DNA of 64,000 nt from an uncultured Flavobacteriales bacterium (GTDB lineage Bacteria > Bacteroidota > Bacteroidia > Flavobacteriales_D > Crocinitomicaceae): positions 1-64,000 of the forward strand of contig CAIJTF010000080.1 of assembly GCA_903823565.1 (NCBI GenBank), in the 5' to 3' direction. The position numbers and the translations under genes are program-made. Shown here one piece after another: positions 43,526 to 52,724 of this stretch. Each line of letters opens with the position of its first letter. The stretch's first letter is position 1. The notes under the pieces are model-generated. The model did no database searches. It saw nothing but the letters and a program-made list of their open reading frames with translations, and was not told the origin of the DNA.

Positions 43526-45076
43526 GTGAAAAATATTTTTAACTCTTGGCGGAGAGACCTTCCTGCCAGTATCGTCGTTTTTTTTGTTGCCCTCCCGCTT
43601 TGTTTAGGCATTGGTCTTGCTTCCACTTCGGTAAATGGGATTCCACCCATGCCATTAAGTGGGCTTATTTCAGGCATTATTGGTGGCGTAATTGTTGGAT
43701 TAATCAGTAATTCAAGGCTTGGTGTATCGGGACCAGCAGCGGGGTTAATTACGGTTGTTTTATCGTCCATTACCTTATTGGGATCCTTCGAGTTTTTTTT
43801 AAGTGCGGTTATGCTTGCCGGCGTTTTTCAATTACTATTTGCTTTGTTAAGGGCTGGAATAATCGCCAATTATCTCCCTTCTGGAGTAATTAAAGGAATG
43901 TTAGCCGCTATAGGCATAACATTGATATTAAAAGAGATTCCTCATTTAATTGGTTACGATAAGGATTATATTGGGGATGAATCATTTTTACAGAACGATG
44001 GCCATAATACCCTATCCGAGTTACTATACGCAGTAAAAGCTTTGGATCCCGGAATTGCCATTATAGGATTGTTTTCCTTGGGTTTGATTTTTCTTTTTGA
44101 TTTACCCGTATTCAAAAAAGCTCGGATATTTAAGTTCATTCCCGCTATTTTATGGGTAATAATCTTAGGCACTTTGATGAATATCCTCTTTGCTTCCTCT
44201 GGTGTTTCTTTGGAAATTGCAAAGGAGCATATGGTTCAAATCCCAGAAATTTCGAGTATCCAACAATTACTCGCTCAATTACACTTTCCTGCTTTAGAGG
44301 CTTTCACAAGAACAGAGGTCTATTGGGTAGCCTTAACCATTGCTGCTATAGCTAGCTTAGAAACCTTACTTAGTGTAGAAGCCATTGACCGTTTGGATCC
44401 TAAAAAATCGATAACGAATCCTAACCGAGAGCTGTTAGCACAAGGCGTTGGTAATTTTTTTACGGGACTGATCGGGGGTATTCCCGTAACCCAAGTCATT
44501 GTGCGCTCTACTGCAAATTTAAACAGCGGTGGAGAAAGTAAAAGCTCCGCGATTTTACATGGGTTTTGGTTGTTACTTGCAATTCTACTTTTTGCACCCT
44601 TTTTGAATAAGATTCCTTTAGCGACTTTGGCCGCAATACTCATTTCGGTAGGTTATAAGTTGACCAATTTCAATTTAATAAAAAATCAATTCTCAAAAGG
44701 TTGGGATCAGTTTATTCCTTTCTTTGTTACAATTATCGCCATTCTTTTCACGGATTTATTAAAAGGAATAGGCATCGGGTTAGTGGTAGCGATTTTTTAT
44801 ATAATAAAGAAAAATTTCAGTGGCAACCATGAGGTAATTAAAGGGGAAAAGGAGGTGGAAATAAGCTTCGGAGAACACGTTAATTTCTTGAATATTGCGA
44901 GCATTAAAAACACCTTAAGGAACCTTCCGGATGGAAGCGCGGTCTGTATAAATACCGAACGGAGTAAATCCTTGGACTTCGATATACGAGAATTATTATT
45001 AGATTTCACGGAGGTAACTTCTAAATCAAGGAATATACAAGTGCGTTGGGTTGGAGATCAATTTAAAAAACAATAA
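43526..45076 (+). CDS. SulP-family inorganic anion transporter
   Basis: A 516-residue inner-membrane protein of the SulP/SLC26 family with about 12-14 hydrophobic segments. Signatures include the N-terminal DLPASIVVFFVALPLCLGIG, SRLGVSGPAAGLITVV and ASLETLLSVEAIDRLDP. The C-terminal 80-100 residues form a short, diverged STAS-like domain (HVNFLNIASIKNTLRNLPDG). Translation starts at GTG 43526. It is followed by a carbonic anhydrase gene 1 nt after the stop, which makes bicarbonate (BicA-like) transport more likely than sulfate. Confidence 0.92.
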   Translation: MKNIFNSWRRDLPASIVVFFVALPLCLGIGLASTSVNGIPPMPLSGLISGIIGGVIVGLISNSRLGVSGPAAGLITVVLSSITLLGSFEFFLSAVMLAGVFQLLFALLRAGIIANYLPSGVIKGMLAAIGITLILKEIPHLIGYDKDYIGDESFLQNDGHNTLSELLYAVKALDPGIAIIGLFSLGLIFLFDLPVFKKARIFKFIPAILWVIILGTLMNILFASSGVSLEIAKEHMVQIPEISSIQQLLAQLHFPALEAFTRTEVYWVALTIAAIASLETLLSVEAIDRLDPKKSITNPNRELLAQGVGNFFTGLIGGIPVTQVIVRSTANLNSGGESKSSAILHGFWLLLAILLFAPFLNKIPLATLAAILISVGYKLTNFNLIKNQFSKGWDQFIPFFVTIIAILFTDLLKGIGIGLVVAIFYIIKKNFSGNHEVIKGEKEVEISFGEHVNFLNIASIKNTLRNLPDGSAVCINTERSKSLDFDIRELLLDFTEVTSKSRNIQVRWVGDQFKKQ

Positions 45077-45077
45077 A

Positions 45078-45713
45078 ATGGAAACATATTATAAGAACTT
45101 ACTAGAAAACAATAAGAAATGGGTAGCTGAAAAACTAGCACTTGACCCAGATTTTTTTAATAAATTAGCTCAAGGACAGAAGCCTCCTGTGCTTTGGATA
45201 GGATGCTCAGATTCTCGAGTACCTGCCAATGAAATTATTGGAGCCCCTCCGGGAGAGGTTTTTGTTCATCGTAACATAGCAAATATGGTGGTTCATTCCG
45301 ATATGAATCTACTTTCAGTGCTTGACTATGCCGTAAATGTCTTAGAGGTAAAACACATTATTGTATGCGGTCATTACGGTTGTGGTGGGGTACAAACTGC
45401 CATGTCGAATTCTCACGTTGGTCTTATCGACAATTGGATTAGACACATTAAGGATGTTTATCGTATGAATTATAATGAATTACAAGTAATTGAGGACTCA
45501 AAGGATCGCGTTAATCGATTCATCGAATTAAATGTCTTTGAACAGGTTTGTAATCTTGCTAAAACATCGATCGTTCAAGCAGCATGGGAAAGAAAGGCTG
45601 ATTTACATTTGCATGGTTGGGTTTATGACGTTGCCGATGGTTTAATTAAAGATTTGAATGTGAATTTAGCGGATAATTCGAGCCTTCAAGAAGTGTATAA
45701 ATTAGACCTATAG
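45078..45713 (+). CDS. can: Beta-class carbonic anhydrase
   Basis: A 211-residue zinc enzyme interconverting CO2 and bicarbonate. Zinc ligands are Cys43 (CSDSR), His99 and Cys102 (CGHYGC), with the Asp45-Arg47 dyad. These match the E. coli Can positions within one residue. GAPPGEVFVHRNIAN is the family signature. A TTG at 45051 would overlap the SulP gene; the ATG at 45078 (METYYKNLL) is the better start. The tight linkage to SulP suggests one bicarbonate uptake/hydration unit. Confidence 0.95.
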   Translation: METYYKNLLENNKKWVAEKLALDPDFFNKLAQGQKPPVLWIGCSDSRVPANEIIGAPPGEVFVHRNIANMVVHSDMNLLSVLDYAVNVLEVKHIIVCGHYGCGGVQTAMSNSHVGLIDNWIRHIKDVYRMNYNELQVIEDSKDRVNRFIELNVFEQVCNLAKTSIVQAAWERKADLHLHGWVYDVADGLIKDLNVNLADNSSLQEVYKLDL

Positions 45714-45728
45714 TCCCCGGGGCTTTTT
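45712..45728 (+). terminator. Weak hairpin and T-run after the carbonic anhydrase gene
   Basis: A short stem AGTCC/GGGCT-type (45712-45724, five pairs with one G-T) with a CCG loop is followed by TTTTT. The stem is short, so efficiency is uncertain. Confidence 0.4.
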
Positions 45729-45809
45729 GATAAAAGTACCGTTTAAATAGGATGCTAGGAATGAAACACCTGGAAGGGTATTCCTACTTACTCCTCGATT
45801 TTTTGAACC

Positions 45810-47207
45810 TTAGTGTTTGATTTCACCAATTTCTTCCGGATTATGTTGGTGTCTGAAAAGCAGTGCAAAAAGAATGGATACTACTAATGCATAGGCCGAA
45901 AAGGTTAACCATATGGGTTTCCAATGCTGAACGGTTATAGGAGCACTGAGTACATCATGGGTGATTTTATTGCCGATTAGTAGTTTTTTCATAAGTGGAT
46001 GACCTGCTTTGGCACCATAGTATTGGTATACTTCAGAGGCTTTTGTAAAGGTTGTGGTAAAAAAACGATCAATTAATCTTCCGCTTATAGCACTTCCTAA
46101 AATGGCGCCAAATCCATTGGTCATCATCATAAATAATCCTTGTGCTGAGGACCGTCTATCTTCGTTAACCGATGAGTTTACGAATAAAGACCCCGAGATA
46201 TTGAAGAAGTCAAAGGCCATTCCGTAGACGATACAGGATAATAGAATCATCCACAATAAATCACCAGGGTTGCCATAAGCAAAAAGGCCAAATCGAAGCA
46301 CCCATGCCAGCATACTCATGAGCATCACCTGTTTTATACCAAATCGGCGTAAGAAAAAGGGAATAGCTAGAATAAATAAGGTTTCCGAGATTTGCGAAAT
46401 GGACATAATCACAGTAGAGTGTTTTACCGCAAAGGACTCGGCATATTGTGGAAAAAATTCGAAGGTGCTCAGGTACGTATCTCCGTACATATTGGTGAGT
46501 TGAAGGGCTCCTCCAAGCATTAAGGAAAACAAGAAAAATATGAACATCTTATAATTTAGCATCAGCTTAAAGGCATCCAGTCCAAAGACTTCAATCCATT
46601 TCTTCCCATTGTTATCTGGTTTTTTGGGTGGACATTTAGGCAGAAAGAAAGTAAAAGCTGCCAATCCTGCTGATGCAAATGCACTAATGTAAAATTGGTT
46701 GGCGGAAGAACTATTTCCTGTTAAATCGGTGACCCACATGGCAACAATGAAACCAACGGTACCAAACACGCGAATTGGAGGGAATTCCTTCATTGGATTC
46801 ATGTTGAATTTACCCAGCACGCTATACGATACAGAGTTGGAAAGCGCTATGGTTGGCATATAAAAAATCATTGCCGCTAGGGTAACCCAAAAGAACGTAT
46901 CTGCATTTTTTAGTAAGGGTAAGCTTGCTATACAGGCCCCACTTAATGCGTGTAAAATGCCCAACAATTTTTCTGCATTAATCCATTTGTCTGCGACAAT
47001 TCCCATTAGGCTGGGCATGAATACGGAGGATATACCCATGGTCGTAAATACGGCCCCGAATTCGGTGAAGCTCCACTTCATAGTATTCGTACAATATTTA
47101 CCTACGGTTATAAGCCACGCCCCCCAAACAAAGTATTGGAGAAAACTAAGCAGCGTTAATTGAAGCTTTATTTGTTGATTTTCTTTGGTAAGGCCATGTT
47201 GTTCCAT
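45810..47207 (-). CDS. Nucleoside permease (NupG-like, MFS)
   Basis: A 465-residue inner-membrane protein with twelve predicted transmembrane segments, of the nucleoside:H+ symporter family. Family features are FLQYFVWGAWLITVG in helix 1, the NSVSYSVLGKF region and GMAFDFFNISGSLFVN in the C-terminal half. It probably imports nucleosides; DeoC at the far end of the window would be one user of deoxynucleoside carbon. It is last of a minus-strand run (etfB, etfA, nuclease, permease), 12 bp after the nuclease. Confidence 0.9.
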   Translation of the reverse strand: MEQHGLTKENQQIKLQLTLLSFLQYFVWGAWLITVGKYCTNTMKWSFTEFGAVFTTMGISSVFMPSLMGIVADKWINAEKLLGILHALSGACIASLPLLKNADTFFWVTLAAMIFYMPTIALSNSVSYSVLGKFNMNPMKEFPPIRVFGTVGFIVAMWVTDLTGNSSSANQFYISAFASAGLAAFTFFLPKCPPKKPDNNGKKWIEVFGLDAFKLMLNYKMFIFFLFSLMLGGALQLTNMYGDTYLSTFEFFPQYAESFAVKHSTVIMSISQISETLFILAIPFFLRRFGIKQVMLMSMLAWVLRFGLFAYGNPGDLLWMILLSCIVYGMAFDFFNISGSLFVNSSVNEDRRSSAQGLFMMMTNGFGAILGSAISGRLIDRFFTTTFTKASEVYQYYGAKAGHPLMKKLLIGNKITHDVLSAPITVQHWKPIWLTFSAYALVVSILFALLFRHQHNPEEIGEIKH

Positions 47208-47219
47208 GGCTTGAAGATA

Positions 47220-47813
47220 CTATTTTTTTCGCTTATTTATTTCATCCCGAATTTTCGATGCCAATTCGTAGTCCTCATTTTCTAGGGCTTGTTGAAGTTG
47301 AACTTCCAACGCATCCAAGGCCTCAGAATCCAACCCTTCGCCATCCAGGAATTCATCCTCTTCCTCGCTTTGAAAATCCTCATCCATATCAAGGCGTTCC
47401 GAACGTTCATGGCTGTTGCTGACCTCGTCCATTACTTGATCATTGGTATAAATAGGGGCCTTGAATCGAAGGGCAATGGCTACGGCATCTGAAGATCGAG
47501 CGTCGATTTCAACCCTTTGATTGTTTTGTTCACATACTATATTGGCATAAAATATACCCTCTTTGAATTGGTGAATCATTACTTCTATGACGCTTATTTT
47601 GAAAGCATTTAAACTTGATTTAAAAAGGTCATGGGTCAATGGTCTATTGGGGGTCATTTTTTCCAATTCGACGGCTATGGCTTGCGCCTCAAAGCTTCCT
47701 ATAACTATAGGGAGATTTCTTATGCCATTTGATTCGGCTAGGGTTAGAACATAGGATCCCGAGTGGGTTTGGCTATATTCTATATTATTGACTTCAAGTT
47801 TTATTTTATGCAT
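47220..47813 (-). CDS. Bifunctional nuclease (DUF151) family protein with a UVR motif
   Basis: A 197-residue protein. The N-terminal DUF151 domain (about 1-130) shows LPIVIGSFEAQAIAVELEKM, PLTHDLFKSSL and IDARSSDAVAIALRF. A very acidic linker (about 145-165) leads to a C-terminal UvrB/UvrC-type motif (ALENEDYELASKIRDEINKR). Plant and bacterial DUF151 proteins have DNase/RNase activity in vitro. It sits between the ETF and nucleoside permease genes, an arrangement I have seen in other Flavobacteriales. Confidence 0.9.
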   Translation of the reverse strand: MHKIKLEVNNIEYSQTHSGSYVLTLAESNGIRNLPIVIGSFEAQAIAVELEKMTPNRPLTHDLFKSSLNAFKISVIEVMIHQFKEGIFYANIVCEQNNQRVEIDARSSDAVAIALRFKAPIYTNDQVMDEVSNSHERSERLDMDEDFQSEEEDEFLDGEGLDSEALDALEVQLQQALENEDYELASKIRDEINKRKK

Positions 47814-47819
47814 GAAATT

Positions 47820-48758
47820 CTAGGCTTGTGCTTTGAATTTTTTTACGGCTTCAGTTAGCTTAGGAACCACCTCAAAGGCGTCTCCGATAACCCCGTAATC
47901 TGCAGCTTTGAAAAAAGGAGCTTCGGCGTCCGTATTAACAACTACAATCACTTTTGATCCATTAACACCTGCCAGGTGTTGAATGGCTCCTGAAATTCCA
48001 ATAGCAATATACAAATTGGGGCGAATCGCCACTCCGGTCTGTCCAACATGTTCATGATGCGGTCTCCATCCAATATCTGCAACGGGTCTTGAGCATGCGG
48101 TGGCGGCACCTAAAGCCTCTGCTAAATCTTCAACCATTCCCCAGTTTTCAGGCCCTTTTAATCCTCGTCCAGCTGAAACAACTAATTCTGCTTCAGGAAG
48201 AGGAATGGCACCTTCAGGTTTTTTTACTTCTAAGACGGCAATGGTTCCCTGAGTGGAAGGTTGTTCGTTTACTTCTCTAACCGTACAGGTTCCACCGATT
48301 AATTCCGGCGCAATGCTATTCGGCAAGAGCGAAATAATTCTTGTTTCAGTAAGGCATTTTACGAAACCGAAGGCCTTGCCCGAGAAAACATTTACTTTAA
48401 TCGCCCCGTTAGTTTCAGGAAGACTAACGGCTCCAGAGATTAACCCGGCTTTAATTCGAACCGACAACCTAGGGGCAATGGACCTCCCGTTGAAGTCATG
48501 GGAGAAAAGTATGGTACTGTAATTCGCAGCGTGCTGTGCAAGCCAAGCGCAAACCTGTTGGTTATTACTTACCGATAGCACTCGGTTCACTATAATTTCT
48601 TTTGCTCCATATGCTCCAAGTGTTTCTAAGGACGCATTCGGTGCTTCTCCTGTCACAAAAACGGTAACATCGCTATCAATTTTGCGGGCATAGGTAACGA
48701 GTTCGAGAGAACCCTTTCCAATGTTTTCTGTTGCATGAAGGTAGACTAAGGTTGCCAT
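47820..48758 (-). CDS. etfA: Electron transfer flavoprotein subunit alpha
   Basis: A 312-residue ETF alpha subunit with the C-terminal FAD-binding signature: LYIAIGISGAIQHLAGVNGS and then DAEAPFFKAADYGVIGD. With EtfB it carries electrons from acyl-CoA dehydrogenases to ETF:quinone oxidoreductase. EtfB ends 1 nt before this start, so the pair is one operon. Confidence 0.95.
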   Translation of the reverse strand: MATLVYLHATENIGKGSLELVTYARKIDSDVTVFVTGEAPNASLETLGAYGAKEIIVNRVLSVSNNQQVCAWLAQHAANYSTILFSHDFNGRSIAPRLSVRIKAGLISGAVSLPETNGAIKVNVFSGKAFGFVKCLTETRIISLLPNSIAPELIGGTCTVREVNEQPSTQGTIAVLEVKKPEGAIPLPEAELVVSAGRGLKGPENWGMVEDLAEALGAATACSRPVADIGWRPHHEHVGQTGVAIRPNLYIAIGISGAIQHLAGVNGSKVIVVVNTDAEAPFFKAADYGVIGDAFEVVPKLTEAVKKFKAQA

Positions 48759-48759
48759 A

Positions 48760-49500
48760 TTAAATTACTTTTGCTTCGTTGTGTAATAATGCTACGAGTG
48801 TATCTAACGCGTTGGCGTCAATTATTTTTACCGCTGATTTTGTTGCGGGGCTGGCATAAGAACTAAAGGAAGTAAGAGCATCTACCGGAAGAGCAGGCCT
48901 AACTTCAAGGGGCTTCGTTCGCGCTGCCATAATTCCTCGCATGTTGGGAATGCGTTGTTCAGCCATACCTTTGGCACAAGACACTACAGCGGGCAAACTT
49001 ACCTGAAGAACTTCTATTCCTCCCGTTATTTCTCGCTCAACACGAATGTTTTTTCCTTCAACCTCCAGCTTCGAGGCTACCGAAACGTAAGGAGAATCTA
49101 AGCACTCTGCGAGCATTCCTCCAATTTGCGATCCGTTAAAGTTTATGGTTTCTTTTCCAGTTAGGATTAAATCATAAGCGTTTAACTTGGCAAATTCTGC
49201 TAATTGTAAGGCCACGAAATAGGCATCGGTCGGTTCTGCATCAATTCGTATGGCGTTATCTGCCCCAATGGCCAAGGCTTTTCTCATAATAGCCTCGTCG
49301 TTGGAAGTCCCAACGGTAATGATGGTGACTTCAGCACCGATTGATTCCTTAATTTCAAGCGCACGAACTAAAGCGTACCATTCGTCGTAAGGATTCACGA
49401 TATATTGAACACCGTTTTCATCAAATGAGGTATTGTTGTTTGTAAAGGCAATTTTAGAGGTGGTATCAGGCGCTTTACTGATGCATACAAGAATTTTCAT
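48760..49500 (-). CDS. etfB: Electron transfer flavoprotein subunit beta
   Basis: A 246-residue ETF beta subunit (AMP-binding). Features are MKILVCISKAPDT at the start, NPYDEWYALVRALEIKE, and the beta signature around VEREITGGIEVLQVSLPAVV. A TTG seven codons upstream lies inside a promoter-like TACTTTTG box, so the ATG at 49500 is the start. Confidence 0.95.
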   Translation of the reverse strand: MKILVCISKAPDTTSKIAFTNNNTSFDENGVQYIVNPYDEWYALVRALEIKESIGAEVTIITVGTSNDEAIMRKALAIGADNAIRIDAEPTDAYFVALQLAEFAKLNAYDLILTGKETINFNGSQIGGMLAECLDSPYVSVASKLEVEGKNIRVEREITGGIEVLQVSLPAVVSCAKGMAEQRIPNMRGIMAARTKPLEVRPALPVDALTSFSSYASPATKSAVKIIDANALDTLVALLHNEAKVI

Positions 49501-49518
49501 TTCTTCAAATTTGTGAAA

Positions 49519-49526
49519 CAAAAGTA
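49519..49526 (-). promoter_or_regulatory. -7 box of the etfBA-nuclease-permease operon
   Basis: Minus-strand TACTTTTG, 18 nt upstream of the etfB ATG, giving a leader of about 14 nt. Confidence 0.5.
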
Positions 49527-49562
49527 CGTAAATATTGGCGATTTAAATCCTGAAATAGTGCG

Positions 49563-50480
49563 TTAAAAAGGCAAAAAAGATGCTATAAGAAGGGAAAGGG
49601 CATGTAAAAATGTAGCCATCGCTACTTTTTTAAGCTCGGGGTCGTAATCCAATTCTTTTTCAATTTTACCAAATCGCACGTGATGTTTTATAAACAATAT
49701 TGTGGGAATCATGGCGATTCCATAGGAAAAATGACCTTTTTTAAAGATCAAAATGCCGAGAAGAAAAAGCCAACTCAAGACCCCTAAATAAAGGATTATT
49801 AGGTGATAAATCCGTCCAGCATTAAGGCCTAATTTTACGACAAGGGTGTTCTTGTTGACGCTACGATCGTTGGTAACGTCTCTTAAATTATTTAAATTTA
49901 ATACCATAGTACTCCAACTACCAATAGCTAAGGCTCCAAGAATACCCGTAAGCCAAGAGCCATTAGGAAGAAGGTTCATGGTACCCAGAACGGCCACCAC
50001 TCCGAAGAAAAGAAAAACCATAATATCTCCAAAACCATGGTAACCATAGGCATATTTTCCAACCGTGTAAAGTATAGCTGCAGTAATGCATAAAACTGCA
50101 AGTAGGCCATAAAATATGACCTGATGGTACTGTAATATTGGCCAAGCTAACCTAATGGTAAAGGCTGCACTGAGGGCTGACATAATACTGATGAGCACTA
50201 GCACTCTTTTCATGGTTCGAGGAGAGATTATACCCGCTTGAATAGCTCGTATTGGCCCAATTCTATTCGCGTTGTCAGTTCCTTTGATTCCATCCCCATA
50301 ATCGTTAGCGAAATTCGATAATACCTGAAAAAGTACCGTTGTAATAAGACAACCAACTGCGATCATTGGGTATGATTTGACCTCGTTTATTTGGAGGGAA
50401 ATCCCCACGATAATTCCAGATAGGGAGAGGGGTAAGGTTCGGGGCCGGCTTGCTGCTATCCAGGAGGTTACGCTACTCAT
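49563..50480 (-). CDS. menA: 1,4-dihydroxy-2-naphthoate polyprenyltransferase
   Basis: A 305-residue UbiA-superfamily membrane prenyltransferase of menaquinone synthesis. It attaches the isoprenoid tail to 1,4-dihydroxy-2-naphthoate. Aspartate-rich motifs are NDYGDGIKGTDNANRIGP (first) and NNLRDVTNDRSVNKNTL (second). About nine transmembrane helices are visible. It implies menaquinone-based respiration. The ATG lies 4 nt after a perfect TATCTTTG box. Confidence 0.94.
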   Translation of the reverse strand: MSSVTSWIAASRPRTLPLSLSGIIVGISLQINEVKSYPMIAVGCLITTVLFQVLSNFANDYGDGIKGTDNANRIGPIRAIQAGIISPRTMKRVLVLISIMSALSAAFTIRLAWPILQYHQVIFYGLLAVLCITAAILYTVGKYAYGYHGFGDIMVFLFFGVVAVLGTMNLLPNGSWLTGILGALAIGSWSTMVLNLNNLRDVTNDRSVNKNTLVVKLGLNAGRIYHLIILYLGVLSWLFLLGILIFKKGHFSYGIAMIPTILFIKHHVRFGKIEKELDYDPELKKVAMATFLHALSLLIASFLPF

Positions 50481-50484
50481 GATT

Positions 50485-50492
50485 CAAAGATA
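50485..50492 (-). promoter_or_regulatory. -7 box of menA
   Basis: Minus-strand TATCTTTG ends 4 nt before the menA ATG (50480); predicted leaderless transcript. Confidence 0.55.
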
Positions 50493-50608
50493 AACCCAAA
50501 AGGATTCATTCTGTTCATTGAAAGGGTATTTATAGGGTTCTTTTCGATTATGAGGATGTTTCTTTTTAATAGACATTCATAAATTCCCTTCCTCATTAAA
50601 CAATCTCT

Positions 50609-50616
50609 ATCTTTGT
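50609..50616 (+). promoter_or_regulatory. -7 box of the glucosaminidase gene
   Basis: TATCTTTG, 18 nt upstream of the ATG at 50635, giving a leader of roughly 14 nt. Confidence 0.5.
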
Positions 50617-50634
50617 TTCCTAAAACGTTGGACG

Positions 50635-51090
50635 ATGAAAAGAACCTTTTTACTAAGTTCCCTGCTGTTAGGTTTGGCTTTTGGCACAATGGCTCAATCA
50701 CCATCTTATTTTAAAAATTTTAAACCTTTAGCAGATAGCCTATCGGGCATTTACCATATACCCAGTTCCGTAATTCTAGCCGTAGCCTTTATCGAATCTG
50801 GAGGAGGAACAAGTGGAGTAGCCAAGAACTTACACAATCATTTTGGCATCGTTGGTGACTGCCAGTATACCTTAACGCATTATAAAAGCCGATATCGGTA
50901 TTTTCCTACCATCCGCGATTCCTATCTTGGGTTTTGTAATTTAATTGCTTCCAAAAAGTTTTATCCCACCATGCTTTCATCCAATGATCCAAAGCTTTGG
51001 TTGCGAAAAATTGCCGCTACCGGTTATGCCGCAGATGCTAATCAGTGGATAGAAACAGTATATGGAGTTATTTTAAAAAACAGACTTTAG
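50635..51090 (+). CDS. Glucosaminidase-domain (GH73-like) exported protein
   Basis: A 151-residue protein with a signal peptide (ending GTMAQ) and a compact lysozyme-like glucosaminidase domain. The catalytic Glu is probably in SSVILAVAFIESGGGTSGVA, followed by NLHNHFGIVG and the YRYFPTIRDSYLGFCNLIAS aromatic block. Members cut the peptidoglycan glycan backbone. No cell-wall-binding repeats are present. The stop overlaps the convergent LysM-SGNH gene by 4 bp. Confidence 0.85.
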   Translation: MKRTFLLSSLLLGLAFGTMAQSPSYFKNFKPLADSLSGIYHIPSSVILAVAFIESGGGTSGVAKNLHNHFGIVGDCQYTLTHYKSRYRYFPTIRDSYLGFCNLIASKKFYPTMLSSNDPKLWLRKIAATGYAADANQWIETVYGVILKNRL

Positions 51091-52724
51091 TATTTTAATT
51101 TTTGTCCAATTCGGATAATGTTATCGGATTTTATGCCGTTTAGTTTGCGCAGGTCCGACACCGAAGTTCCTGTTTTTTGAGCCACCTCCGATAAGGTGTC
51201 CCCCTTTTTTACGACATATAAGCGGCTCCCAGGCTTGGGTTTATTATTCTTTGGTTTGGTAGTTTCCGTTGTCGCAGAATTTTTTGGTTTTGGAATTGGT
51301 TTTAAGGCAACAGGGTTTTTAGGAATCGGAACAGGGATAGCTTTTGGTTGTGGTTTGGCGGGAGTCACTTTAGGAGCATTCGTAGAAACCGTACCCGAAG
51401 AGGCGTGGGTTGTTTCGGAGATTACACGAAGGGTATCAACGGTTTTTGGCGGTTTTACAGGTTCAGGTCTGACGCATAATGCTTGAAAAATTTCTTCCCG
51501 CAAGGTTTGATTCACCAATGTATTAAGTTGTGTTCCTTCAACTACAGCTTGTGAAATTAATTTACCCAACAAGGTAGCCCCTTCGGTATTAAAATGTAAA
51601 AGGTCTCCATATACACGGCCCTTTTTTTGCCAACTGTACAAGGATCCCCAGCCCCCCATTGCCGAATTGAGGTCGTAATAGGCTATACCAAGCGACTCCG
51701 AAACACGACGTAAGGTACGGTTTACAGACCGTTGGTTTTTAGGGGTCTTTCCGGCACTTCTCGTATCAGGGGCATTGCTGATTAATATCCCCGTATTAGG
51801 GAAAAGAACCATTAGCTTAGCAAGAAAACCACTAACCATCCTTTCATACCGAATGGTATCTAAGTCTGAATATGCTTCATTAGTACCATAGGAAAATACG
51901 AGCAAATCGGGTTTCAAATACTTTAATTGGCTAATCACTGCTTTTTCTTGTGCAATCAGGTGGCTAAATTGGGCGCCAATAACTCCGTTTTGTTGATAGG
52001 TAACGCCTTTTGTATTCAGAAACTCGAAGCCCCAAAAGGAAAGGGACGTATTCGATTTGAAATCAACCTTTTTGGGAATTTCTTGAGATTCAAAATAATA
52101 GCAGTAGAGGTTTTCTTCTAGGCTATCTCTTCGTAAAAAGGTCCACGTAGAATCCATTGTAATCGCCATGCTTGTATCTGATTTGGTTTGTAACCAAAGG
52201 GCTATTTGTTTGGTGGGTACCCCTTTGAATTTTTCATTGAACTTCATGGTTAACTTTGCGTTATTCGAAAGCGTGAGTTCGTATCCCATAACGCCTAATC
52301 CCTGTGGTTTGGGATTTTTTAGGATAGTAGAATAGGAAGAACTTCCAGATATTGAATTTTCAGTTCCTAACGGGCCAGAAGACCCACAAAGGGAATAAGG
52401 AAAAATGATTCCCATTCCACCATTTCCACCAATTTTTTGAAACGTATTGCGAAGCTCTCCACTTATTCTATCCCCTTGTATGTGACTATCTCCAAAATGC
52501 AAGACGCGAAAGGGGCTCGTTCCATTCATTTTCCCGCTTAGGTATTTGGTTAGGTAGGGTATACCTTCCAATTTGGTAAATGAATATCTACAAGAGTCGC
52601 CTTGGCTCCAACTTACAGCATTAAACCAAAGACCAATTAAAATTGAAAATAGATAAACGGTTTTATTGCGTTGTCTTGAAATTGAATGATAAGCTGTAAG
52701 GCAATTAGAAAAATAAGGGGCCAT
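51087..52724 (-). CDS. SGNH/GDSL hydrolase with C-terminal LysM domain
   Basis: A 545-residue exported protein. A hydrophobic signal (about 21-40) precedes an SGNH esterase/acyltransferase domain with FGDSHIQGD (block I, Ser nucleophile), SYGTNEAYSD (block III-like) and GDLLHFNTEG (block V, Asp-His). A Pro/Lys-rich linker (about 430-500) leads to a LysM domain (about 502-545, LYVVKKGDTLSEVAQKTG), expected to bind peptidoglycan. The only ATG (52724) lies 88 nt inside the MBOAT gene, and no alternative start is visible, so the overlap seems real. With the adjacent MBOAT it suggests O-acylation or de-O-acylation of a cell-wall polymer. Confidence 0.85.
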   Translation of the reverse strand: MAPYFSNCLTAYHSISRQRNKTVYLFSILIGLWFNAVSWSQGDSCRYSFTKLEGIPYLTKYLSGKMNGTSPFRVLHFGDSHIQGDRISGELRNTFQKIGGNGGMGIIFPYSLCGSSGPLGTENSISGSSSYSTILKNPKPQGLGVMGYELTLSNNAKLTMKFNEKFKGVPTKQIALWLQTKSDTSMAITMDSTWTFLRRDSLEENLYCYYFESQEIPKKVDFKSNTSLSFWGFEFLNTKGVTYQQNGVIGAQFSHLIAQEKAVISQLKYLKPDLLVFSYGTNEAYSDLDTIRYERMVSGFLAKLMVLFPNTGILISNAPDTRSAGKTPKNQRSVNRTLRRVSESLGIAYYDLNSAMGGWGSLYSWQKKGRVYGDLLHFNTEGATLLGKLISQAVVEGTQLNTLVNQTLREEIFQALCVRPEPVKPPKTVDTLRVISETTHASSGTVSTNAPKVTPAKPQPKAIPVPIPKNPVALKPIPKPKNSATTETTKPKNNKPKPGSRLYVVKKGDTLSEVAQKTGTSVSDLRKLNGIKSDNIIRIGQKLKY

